From Brachycybe producta (lineage: Eukaryota; Arthropoda; Diplopoda; Playtdesmida; Andrognathidae), in assembly GCA_036925085.1 (NCBI GenBank), contig JAUPFP010000020.1:1500001-1564000 (forward strand): a DNA stretch of 64,000 bases, in the 5' to 3' direction. Position 1 is the stretch's first letter. Each line of letters opens with the position of its first letter. The translations under genes were made by a program, and so were the position numbers. Shown here in pieces: positions 1 through 9,986 of this stretch. Under the pieces are notes generated by a model. That model searched no databases and had not been told where the DNA came from. It saw only the letters and a list, made by a program, of their open reading frames with translations.

Positions 1-348
1 AAATAAGATTAAAATTAAAATGTTTTATGAGCAAATAATTTTCTAATTTTGATTGATCTGTCTTTGGAGAGAGAGAGAGAAAAAAAAATTAGAAAGTGTT
101 TTAGAAACTAGAAAGCATTTTCTCACGTTGATATCTTTAAAAATAAACATTTTTTTTTTTTAGAAAAAAATTAAAAAAAAAATATGGTCTGCTGAAAGTT
201 GGGTCATTTTCAAACTTTTTTTTTTTAAATAAAAAGCTTATTTTCCAAGATCTCAACATGAAATTAGCGTATTTTCAAAGATATAAACATGAAAAAAGCT
301 TAAGAAAGATTGAGCTACCCTTCTCAGTGTTGTAGCTATGACTTTGTT

Positions 349-452
349 ACGCCCCCCCCCCCCGCACTGACAACTTTGCCCCCACCCCCCCCCCCCCCCC
401 ACCGCTGACAACTTTGCGCCCCCCCCCCCCCGCCACTGACAACTTTGCTCCC
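349..452. repeat. Poly-C minisatellite
   Basis: Three runs of 10-17 C residues alternate with a short spacer of the type CCACTGACAACTTTG. The stretch is low complexity and non-coding. The exact run lengths may be unreliable because long C runs are hard to sequence. Confidence 0.8.
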
Positions 453-504
453 CCTTACCTCCCTCTCAAATAGTCCTCATACTGGGTGGGAGTGCTATTT
501 TGAT

Positions 505-820
505 GAACGGCGGAACAGTTCTGAACAACAGTAGGAACAGTCGGAAGGTCAGGAAAGATTAGCAAATTAAGCTTGTTGCAGGGGGTCAGTTTTTAAAGAA
601 TTATTAAAACAAATTTGTCCATTGTTCTGACCGTTCCTCCCGTTAATCAAATTAGGAAACAGTCGAACAATGGACTAATTTGATTTAATAATTCTTTAAA
701 AACTAGAGGCTGCGCCCACAACTACCCTGCAACAAGCTTAATTTAACTAAACCTAACCTTCCGACTGTTCCTATTATTTTTCCTACTAAACCTACCGTTG
801 TTCCGACCGTTCCTCTGCCG
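505..820. mobile_element. Inverted-repeat (MITE-like) element
   Basis: The two halves are imperfect reverse complements. GAACAGTCGGAAGGT and AAATTAAGCTTGTTGCAGGG near 530-590 return as complements near 735-780, and the central TTTTTAAAGAATTATT block returns near 690. The outer ends are rich in GGAACGGTCGGAACA-type words. There is no ORF. A fold-back or MITE origin is inferred; I could not define a target duplication. Confidence 0.6.
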
Positions 821-1244
821 TGCCCATTGATCTCTATGAAGATTTACTGGCGCAAGTATGTAGTTTTTAAAATTAAATGTTAAATGAAAGTCGATTTATT
901 TTCGAAATTAACTGAAGAAATTAAGCAAGCAATTCGGAATCACTCGCTTAATTTATTCAATTGTTTTTGAAAATACATAACTTTCATTTTGTTTTTTGCG
1001 CCCCAAACCTCCTGCGCAACCGGCAGTTGCTTATCTTGCGGTTGGCTAGCTAAGCCCCTGACCCTTCTAGTTTCTAAACACATTCAAGTTCTTCTTCATT
1101 TTGCACCTGAAAGACAAAATAATCAGGAGTTCGATAGACGTGTGCACACTTTAAAACCACCTTTAAAAACAGTTATTGTTTTTTTTGGAACCAATTGCAA
1201 GAGATTTAACTGTTTTTGTTTTTTACATTAATGTAATAACTTAC

Positions 1245-1289
1245 CAAAATGGCGAGTAATAAAACTGCGTTGACTACGTGCTTATCCAT
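1245..1289 (-). CDS. First coding exon of an LPMO-like paralogue (signal peptide)
   Basis: Read on the minus strand, an ATG at 1289 opens 15 codons, MDKHVVNAVLLLAIL, followed at once by a perfect GTAAGT donor (1239-1244) in phase 0. The hydrophobic run fits a signal peptide. The exon strongly resembles the first exon of the LPMO-like gene at 46211-46240, which ends in VIL and is followed by the same AACTTACCAAAAT-type junction on the plus strand. The following exons would lie left of position 1 and are not in the window. That this is a paralogue is inferred from exon length class, phase, hydrophobicity and the shared upstream motif. It could be a stray signal-peptide exon of another secreted protein. 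Confidence 0.5.
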
Positions 1290-1328
1290 GTTGAAATAAA
1301 TTTTAATATTTAAAACTCACTACCTATG

Positions 1329-1411
1329 TTTTTATATGGTTCAAATAAGTTCTTGCTCTATTCATCATTATTGACAGTGAAAATGACGGGGGAAAAAACA
1401 TGTTGACGTCA
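1329..1411 (-). promoter_or_regulatory. Putative promoter of the minus-strand paralogue
   Basis: On the minus strand a TATA-like CATATAAAAAC lies at about 1329-1338, some 45 bp upstream of the ATG. A full cAMP-response palindrome TGACGTCA lies at 1404-1411, 115 bp upstream of the ATG. The same octamer lies 151 bp upstream of the ATG of the LPMO-like gene (46391-46398), which supports a shared promoter design. Confidence 0.45.
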
Positions 1412-2343
1412 CAGTCAAAGGTGGTGTAGGCCTAATGTTCAGTTTTCATAGAAAATAAGGTGGTCGTGGGTAGATACCACTTGCAAGGAACACTGGGGCT
1501 AGTTATATGGCACTATACTAACGTGTGGATATGGCCTCCTACGCAGGTTCCACACTCACTACATGTTAAACGTATATCAGTAACGCGACCCTATTTCTTT
1601 AATTTACAATGTTGCATTTATGAGCCTATACGTTTAATTAAAATATAAAACATATGTCATGATTAATAAAAAAAAATTAACATACTTCGATAATTTGCAC
1701 TATTCCGTTAATAAAGCCCCCAATAAGCTGCCAAAACTTGGATCTATTTGGTAGATTTATTTTTCCGTTGGGTCACCTAGCAACAAATAGAGAACATCCT
1801 ATCAGGGGTGGCACGGTTTTTTCCCCACTATTGGTTTAAACCAATGTTTAAACATGGTTGGGCTAAACCATGTTTAACCCATTTTGTTTTTTGTTTTGTT
1901 TTCAGTTTTACATGTAACATGCTATATACAGTAGTATGTGGTTCAGTAGACATAATGCAATTTAAATTAGCATTTGAATAATCAGAATAACAGTTAATTC
2001 ACTGTAAAAAATGTAGTTGTGTACATACACTACAACCGAGAACATTAGACGGAAACGATCCAACCAAGAACAATCCTGGCTCGTTTTTTTATGTAGTGGT
2101 AAGGAACTTTGCCATTCCTCTGTACAGTCGTACAGAGGGTTAACCCAGTTCTGTAAAGATGTTTACCCTTTAATATTGATAAGGACGTTAACATCCTTAT
2201 TTTGTTCACACCTCGCTGGGGCCTGGGCCCTCTCCTCCCAGTCCCACTCCTTACAATAAAGAGATCTTGCTGATAAGGAACAACACTAAGTCTATGGGGT
2301 AACATTTTTCTTTTGAATTTTTTGTATTAATAGGAATGAGTCA

Positions 2344-2884
2344 TGTTTGACATTTATGCTGCCCACTGGTCAATCATTTTTATTGGTTTATTCGATTTGT
2401 GTTTTCTTAAATAACATGCAATCAGAGGATTCTAAGAAATTGTTCTCCGAATCCTCTTTTTGGGTATAAAAAGGTCGTGTTTTTTATTGTAAATTAAGCA
2501 GTCTTGGAAGCATTTGTAAAAGAGAGAATCTATGCCCGATTGGGGCCAGATTCTGAAGTTGTTATATTATTTTACCTGCTAAGTTGAATGATAAACTTTG
2601 AAGTATTTATATTTACGGACGTTGATCCAGGTGCAAACCTGGATCCAACACACTAAATGGAATCAAAGAGAACAACAAGATCTAATGGTTTTTAGTCGGG
2701 CGTGAGCCCGAGGGGGTAGCAGACAGGAAAGATCCTTTAAACTGTAAAGGTTCTTAAAGAGAGGAACTTGTGAGGAAACGAAAGGGACTAGTTTGTTCCC
2801 TTCCTCCCGAACTCTAATAGGATATGTGGCCTAGCCAACCACTTTGGTTAAATTCTATTCACCCACTGAAGGTGGTTCGTTACA
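2344..2884 (+). mobile_element. Possible solo LTR
   Basis: The stretch begins TGTTTGACAT and ends GTTCGTTACA (TGT...ACA), has a TATA box at 2465-2471 (GGGTATAAAAAGG) and no ORF, as a solo LTR would. No convincing target duplication was seen, so the boundaries are guesses. It lies inside the 1803-4421 element. Confidence 0.3.
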
Positions 2885-2928
2885 GATAAATAATGTTATT
2901 CTTTAGAAATTGTTTTAATAACTGTATG

Positions 2929-3635
2929 CAGTGCCGGTCTTATAGGCTCTTTGGCGCCCTGGTGCAGATTTTTTTGAGGCGCCCCATTCAAAATGAGAAA
3001 ATGTTTTTAAATTGAAAATATTTGCTTTTTAGATTAAAATAATGGCAAACTAGTGACCCAAGTTGGACTGACCAGCTCTCAAAAGGTGCTGTTATAGAAG
3101 GCTGTGGTTCCAATAGGGGGAAATGCTCTTCAGTGTTGCGCCATGTGCATCATATCACCTGTGGCGTCATTTTGAGTTGTTTGAAATTAAGAAACGTATT
3201 TATCTCAAATCGATATAACAGACATCAATCACTCAAAAATTTTAAAATTGAACAAGTGTCACTGTTGGAATGTGTATGTCATTTTAAATGTGATGTGAAT
3301 TTTATGTTGGACGCACGCACCGTTTTTGAGTTGTTCGAGTCACCAAAAGTATGTTAAAAAGTTTGACATTTTCTACTAAAAATTAATAAACAAATAACTA
3401 ATCAGTCGATTATCTGTTTAATATTATCAGTCGACTTGCTGTTTCATATTATCCCACTATATCTAACAAAAAAATTCACATCTCTTAATTTTATCTCGTT
3501 CTCGATTTGTTCTGTTCACAAGGTGAAAATGTTTCGACCAAACATAATATAAAAGAATTTTTTCGGCGCCCCAACCTGCTGGGCGCCTTCGTGCGGTGCA
3601 CGACCTCGCCACCCCGAAAGGCCCGGCCGGCACTG
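2929..3635. mobile_element. Nested hAT-type MITE
   Basis: The termini are CAGTGCCGG and CCGGCACTG, with GGCGCC-rich subterminal sequence on both sides. A perfect 8-bp target duplication ACTGTATG flanks it (2921-2928 and 3636-3643). The element is 707 bp with no coding capacity. It inserted into the older 1803-4421 element. Confidence 0.88.
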
Positions 3636-4882
3636 ACTGTATGTTCCTGTTTGTAATGATTTTTCATCCTTTCCACCTTTCCGCTACAGGAGATCACTCC
3701 TATAATTTTTCCTTCCAATGAATTTCTGAAAATTGGCTTCAGATAGGTTCTAATGGTCAGCCACCTTTACCACTCATTGTGACAAATAATGTACTAGATG
3801 CCGAAGTTCATACTGTTGGTTGTTATACAAGAACTAGTGGGGTAACCCGTCATAAATTACGGGAGCAAAATTAACAGGCAATTGTGCGCATGCGCGTCGT
3901 TTTTTCCTTTTTTTACTCCTTTCATTTCAATTTTCGTCACCCCCTCCCACTTTTCTCTCCCCCCCCCTCTACACTTTTCTACCTTTTCCCCGCTCCAATT
4001 TAATATCATGGGGTTCTTGGAAGGGAAGGGTGCAACATATAGTTGACCTTGATAAAAAAAACAGTTCATTTATTCAAATTTATATAAATTCCGATGTGCT
4101 TCAATGGTTGTACAGCGTTATACCAGAAAGAGAGAAAGATGTATACATGTAGAAAGACACACAGAGACACAGACCTGGTAAATTATATATATAATTGTTT
4201 TGATGAAGGCTGGAGATGAGTAAAGTAATTAGTAACATACTCTACTGCTACAAATGAAGTGAATGTTTGTTGATGACTCTGTGATGAGTCATAACAGTAG
4301 GGACCTCCCCTTTTTCTTAGAGATCTAGCCCATTTTAACCCATAAAAAATCCGGGCTAAACCTGGTTTAAACCAGTGGTCTGTGTGCTAAATAAGTAAAA
4401 CCTTGGTTTTTGCCAACCCTGCATCCTACAGAAAAACGAACTCCCTAGTTTTTGCCAGTCGTGTGTGTGTGTTTGGTTGGGACTTTTTCATCCTGTTGTG
4501 GACGTTTAATTCGAAATACAACAAATTATAATGTTAGGTTTATTTTATTTTCTTAATCATAAGATCCGAGTGTACATTTTATATGTTAAAAGTCCGTTAG
4601 AAATATTTTTAAAAACGATTTTTCTCACATGATAATTAGTTTTAGTGATGTCGGCGCCCCTGTATCGCCCCATTGAGGTCCATGGTGCTTGCCCATTGTT
4701 TCAAGTCTTCTATAATTACATGAACTTCTTCCTTATTTCGATACTTTGTCGATATATATCGACATAATACCTTTGTTCCACTCAACTAGGAATTTTATCA
4801 AATGCCGATATAACGTTTTGGTTTAAGTCCCGATCAAACACATCCCAAAGGATAAGGGATAGCTGTTAAAAGCAGTAAAAAG

Positions 4883-5240
4883 CAGGGTGGCTGATTTTTT
4901 TGATTTTTTAAAAAAAATCGAATAAATTGATTTATTTGATTTAAATCAGATTTTTTGATTTTTTTTTTTCATTTATATGAAATATTAAATTTTTTTTATG
5001 ATGTTTGCAAAAATGAGTAATAATAACATTGTTAATTGTTAAGTTGTTAGTAAAAATAATTGCAAAATAAGAAAAAAGTGTTAATAAACATTCAAATTTT
5101 TTGAAAATAATGTTTCAAGCATTTTTAATTTAACATTCTGAACATACATGTATAAACACGAGCTTTTGCAGCCTTTTCAGTTCCCAAAGCAAATCAGTGC
5201 CTCAAGACGTAAACTGGGTTAAGTCACTTTTTGACCTCCA
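4883..5240. mobile_element. Truncated copy of a hAT-type MITE
   Basis: It starts CAGGGTGGCTGATTTTTTTG and runs parallel to 6190-6540, including the AATGAGTAATAATAACATTG block and the AAGTCACTTTTT end. The right terminus is missing. It breaks into a perfect 28-nt hairpin at 5237-5264 (CCTCCATTGCTC, loop TTTA, complement). The following 5265-5820 is AT-rich and I see no gene in it. Confidence 0.6.
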
Positions 5241-6189
5241 TTGCTCTTTAGAGCAATGGAGGTATATGGGATCATGCAAGAAAAGGGGGAAAAAAGGATA
5301 TCTGTATGTCTGTGTGTGTGTCCGGAACCCCAATTTAGTGGGTCGAACAACTCAAGAATGGAATGAGATAAAGACATGCAGGACATTTTTTATTTGATCC
5401 CGTGGGTCAATATGATGCTTCTGACAAAAAATTAGAAACTTTACCCAGGGATTATTTTTTTATGAATTTTTTAGAAACAAATTTTGAGATTTTGTTCATA
5501 ATTTTTTGTGGGTCGAACAACTCGAAAGCGGTGCCATCTACAACAAAATGTCATCAGACCTAAAATGATGTACACATTCTGATGATGAAACTGGATATAT
5601 TTTAGAACGATTTGATATATGAAATTTCGATTTTTTAAAAACGTTATTTTTAAAAAAAAATCGAGATTCTTCCTCTTGTAGCATTTGAAAGGGGGACTTT
5701 TCTATTATTTAGGAGGGGTGTTCCTTTCTATGTTCTGTTATTATTTTTGTATATAAGAATGCATGTGACGTATTGTAACCGGAGTCACATATAAATAAAA
5801 CAACACACAACAGTTTTTATCTTTCAGACTCCTTTAATTAGTTTGGTGATGCAATCAAATCAATCATTACAGGCACTATTCACTCTCCAGTCAATTATTA
5901 CAGGCACTGTTCAGTTACAACATTCGAACATTACAATTAGGTCTATGCCTTCAATTATGAAAATACTTATAGGTTCAAACCTTCATTTAAAACAATAAAT
6001 CTAAATAGGCCTATGCCTTCAAAACAATACATATAGGCCTTAGCTTTCAAGACAGCTCCAAAAGGAACTGTCACTAATGTTACATTTCTGTTTCCCTTTT
6101 AGACTAGACTGAATTATTTTCAAAGTCAGCTTTTATATGTGTTGGCAATTCAAAATTAACTGAAATATTTATATTTACTAACTGGAAAA

Positions 6190-7055
6190 CAGCGTGGCTG
6201 ATTTTTTTGATTTTTTTTTTAAAAATCAAATCTATTTTTTTTATTTAAATCAGATTTTTTTGATTTTTTTTTTCATTTGTGTGAAATATTAATTTTTTTT
6301 ATGATGATGTCTGCAAAAATGAGTAATAATAACATTGTTAATTGTTAAGTTGTTAGTAAAATAATTGCAAAATAAGAAAAAAATGTTAAGAAACATTCAA
6401 ATTTGAAAATAATAAGTTTCAAGCACTTTTAATTTCACATTCTGATTTCTGAACATAAACACGAGCTTTGCAGCCTTTTCAGTTCCCAGAGCAAATCAGT
6501 GTCTCAGAGTTAAAATGTGTTAAGTCACTTTTTTAAAAAAAAACACGATTTTTTACATCTTCGTACGATATAAAATTCGTGTTTTTAAACAGATTGTCAA
6601 GTTTTATCAGTGGCAAACAGTGTTAAGTCCACAGTTTTACACATTGGCTGCTAAATGGTTTTATACCATGTTAAGTCCTATTCCTTCAATGAAGAGGAAA
6701 ACTTTCAAATTACTCTTCATGTAAAATATAGATTTGGTGACTTAACACAGTTTACCTCGGAGGCTCTTAAATAGATTACTATTGCTATTTATATCAATGT
6801 GTCCCTATAATGATTTCCACCAGTCATTTGAGGATACTTCCTCAAGCATATCTATCTTCCCAAAAATAATGCATTAACAAAAGGACTACCACCCGACTTT
6901 ATTTTTATAAACATAAAGAAAAATGCTGGGAACTGTTTTCTTTTTATTGTATAATTTAAATGTTTAAATAAATATGAATATTTTTTAAAAAAAATCAATT
7001 GATCACGATTTAAATCATGATTTAAATCAATGTGATTTAAATCACTGCCACCCTG
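6190..7055. mobile_element. hAT-type MITE with 8-bp target duplication
   Basis: The termini are CAGCGTGGCTGATTT and AAATCACTGCCACCCTG. A perfect 8-bp direct repeat CTGGAAAA flanks the element (6182-6189 and 7056-7063). It is 866 bp, AT-rich, with GATTTAAATC words near the right end and no transposase. A truncated sister copy lies at 4883. The stretch 5821-6181 between them holds short direct repeats (AGGCCTATGCCTTCAA type) and no gene. Confidence 0.87.
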
Positions 7056-7397
7056 CTGGAAAATATAAAAAACCCAATCATCTTTTAATGATTTGAAATT
7101 ACCCAATAAACGAAGACATTCAACAACGGATATTTTTGAATTTAAAATAACAAAAACAATTAAAAACCGTTTTTGCTTTATAAATTTAAACTTTTGCAGA
7201 GAAGAACAAAACCGTTACAATATAACTGCAGAATATTTCTTTTAGTGGGATATAAAATTCAAATTTGAATTATGGATTCTTTTAAGTTTATTTTGTGACC
7301 ACACAGGTCACAGTATTTTCATTTTAAACCATATTATTACAAATGAATGACGCATTCGCATCATGTACGTGAATACATAAATGGGTGTTTATCTATA

Positions 7398-7640
7398 TAC
7401 ACATGCACACATGTGTGTACATGTGCATACACATGCGCACACGTGCATACATGTGCATACACATGCGCACACATGTGTACACGTGCGTACATGTGCATAC
7501 GTGCGTACATGTGTGTAAATGTGCGTACATGTGCACACGTGTGTAAATGTGCATACATGTGCACATGTGTGTAAATGTGCGTACATGTGCACACATGTGT
7601 AAATGTGCGTACACATGTGCGCACGTGTAAATGTGCATAC
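7398..7640. repeat. Alternating purine-pyrimidine minisatellite
   Basis: Some 240 bp are made of degenerate units such as ACATGTGCATACACATGCGCAC, almost entirely alternating R-Y steps (TG, CA, CG, AC, GT). All six frames stay open by composition alone, producing His/Cys/Thr/Met-rich phantom ORFs. DNA of this kind is prone to the Z form and to slippage. Confidence 0.85.
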
Positions 7641-9589
7641 ACGATTCAGTGGCTGGCTACTCCAGCTGGCAGGTGGATATTTTTAGAAGGGACCAGCAAG
7701 TGGAGAAGAAGGCATTTGTGCCTCCAGTATCTGCTCCCGGTAAGATGGGAAATTCTGCAAGTGGTCGTGGTGGTAAGGGACAGACGTGGTCCCGCCTTCA
7801 CTCCCCACCAGTGGCTGATCACTTAAGAGGGAAGAAGGCCCGGCCCTCCGAGGGACAGGCCTTCCCACCCCTCAAACCGAGGGGCCAGGAGGATCGAGTT
7901 CGAATCCTCCAGGTGCAAGCAGCTAGTTTGCACCATGTCATTGCTTGTGCAATGGGTGCAGCTGACTGTATGGAGTACTAGCTCCAGGCTGCACAGTTTC
8001 CTCCCCTGCAGGAAACTCCAGCCAGGGTTCCACTCAGTACAAGGGTACCTCCTGTCGGTCGTGGTGCCACTCTCATGGGGAGAGTGGCAAGAGGGTGGCA
8101 ATGCAGTCGACCCATGGTGCGGTAGACAAAACTGCTGGTGGTAAGTCTGCCGACTCTTACACTGAAGGGGAAGCTTCTCCTTTGAGACGGGCGAGAGAGG
8201 TTTGTCGTTGGACTACCTTCCCTGGCCACCACTTCGGCTAAGGGTGCTTCACCGAAGTGAAGTATGGCTCCGGCCGGAAAACCTTCAGAGAAGTCCGAGA
8301 AGGTGAAGGGGGCTAACCACCCACCTAAGCCTGACCGGCCCGGTAAACCATTGAGTGCGGTTAAGTCTGGCTCAATGCACGGTAAACCTCCCTCTCAGAA
8401 GATGGACCGTAAAAAGTCCAAGTGTGAAAGGAAGGGGTGTCCGACACCCTTCATGAGTAAGCACCAGGGAGCTAAAAGTGGAGGCGTTGTGGCAGAAAAG
8501 GAGTCCTGGCATGCTAAGGCAAGCATGTCGGCCGGGAATCAGCCGATCCATACCCGTCCTTTAAAGGCGGCGCAGATGGATGGTAGGGCTATGCGTGACT
8601 TTGGGGTCCGCATGCCTTCATCCTCCCCGAAGGTGGATGCGGTATTGAGCCTGAGAGTTCGATCGGTGGGAAACCTGCATCAGGTGACTACGCCCTTACC
8701 GATGGGCGAAGGAACCGTGATGGTAGGATTTAGTGTTCCCCCAATATGTGATCCCGTGACCCCCAGTGTGGGTACACCCTTCTTTCTGGGCTGCAGCAGC
8801 AGGGTCTTTAGGACCCTAGGACTGAAAATGTCGAACTCTCCTAGGCTTGCGCCTAAGGGACGGCATATTGGTGCGATGCCCCCGTATTCAGATGCAGAGG
8901 TGTACATGTATCTGAATAACCGGCTTGGTCTGTGGCAGGACCAGCCGGGAATGGAGGGTTTTCAATACCACGGCTATTACCGTCTGGAAGAGCCACTTCC
9001 AGAGCTGTGGGTAGCTTGGCTACCGCCGTACAACATGTGTTCAGTTGTGAGGGTGTACCAGTAGTAGTGGTTGTGAACCCGGTCCGACAAGCGTTTAGTA
9101 TTGTGGAGGTAATGGGACTAGATGCCGAGATAGGATGGCTATTCCGGCGTGCAGCCCCATTCATCCGACGCTTGTTGGGATGCGACCTAGAAGGTATGGC
9201 TAGACAGTTTGTTACTGAGCCATTACCAGGGGCTACTATCATGCCTGCAATCACCCTGGTAGACCTTCTAACAAGTCGGGTGCTGAGAAGGCATCTGCAG
9301 CTCCAAGAGATTCCTTTCGAGGAATTGCGAGTCTTGGAGGAAACCCGTCTTAGGGGGACAGTCTTTGATCCTGGACTTGGGTGGCATAACACCCAGGTGT
9401 GCTCGTGGTGGGCACACCGGTATGCAGCGGAGTGGATGGGCTCCACTCACGCTCCACCGCCAGGGAAGCCGTCTGGACCCTAAGTGGTCAGGTTTAAGGG
9501 AGCAGTCCTGGCTGGCTCGACCTACCTGTTCCCGGGGCGGAACAGGGAAGTTGAGAGGATTGTGGCAACCTGGTTTGCTCAATCAAATT
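7640..9589 (+). pseudogene. Degraded second copy of an unknown retroelement ORF
   Basis: This stretch is collinear with 17217-19204, sharing segments throughout (for example the motifs LGLWQDQPGMEG, RLRGTVFD and LLGCDLxGMA). The longest open pieces are 8264-9064 (266 codons, Lys/Ser/Pro-rich then a more ordered region) and 8932-9483. Frame changes and stops break the reading frame, so it is a pseudogene. Homology ends after GCAACCTGGTTTGCTCAAT, the same point where the other copy runs into its LTR-like end. I do not recognise the protein family. Confidence 0.6.
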
Positions 9590-9986
9590 TTTTTGATTAA
9601 AAGAAGGTGGGAGCTAAATGTTTAAAAGTCATGGGGAAATCCAGGCTTGTAGGCTTATTTTATAGATAGGCCTATCTAGACTTGTGTCTGTTTTTTATAT
9701 AAACAGTCTGAGAGCAAGTGAAGGCCATGCCTTTTTATATTTTTCCTAGTTTGCTGGACTTTACTACTGTTTATTGGAAGAGGGGTATATAATACTTCAA
9801 AGTAGGGTCCATTCGAAATGTTGAAAGAAATATTCTTATAATATATAAACTAGTAAATGGTACCAAAAAAGTTACATCCTAATATCCTATTAATATTCAA
9901 TTCAATTCAATTAAGTACACCTGCAATCAGCTCGAAAGCCATGTGGCAGGGAGGGATTGCTCCCAATCACGCCTGATTGTCATTAT

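Larger units (their letters stand above)
1803..4421. mobile_element. hAT-type non-autonomous element with nested insertions
   Basis: The left end reads CAGGGGTGGCACGG and the right end TTGCCAACCCTG, an inverted pair of hAT-type termini. They are flanked by 8-bp direct repeats, CATCCTAT at 1795-1802 and CATCCTAC at 4422-4429 (7 of 8 match). Subterminal GGTTTAAACC-type words occur at both ends. There is no transposase ORF. The interior holds a second hAT-type element (2929-3635) and a possible solo LTR (2344-2884). Confidence 0.75.

Noticed and set aside
7347..7642. Overlapping Cys/His/Met-rich ORFs on both strands
   Set aside because: They come from an alternating purine-pyrimidine minisatellite that stays open in all frames.
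7884..7910. tRNA T-arm-like GAGTTCGAATCCTCC
   Set aside because: It is a small palindrome inside the retroelement copy, with no A box, anticodon arm or acceptor stem.
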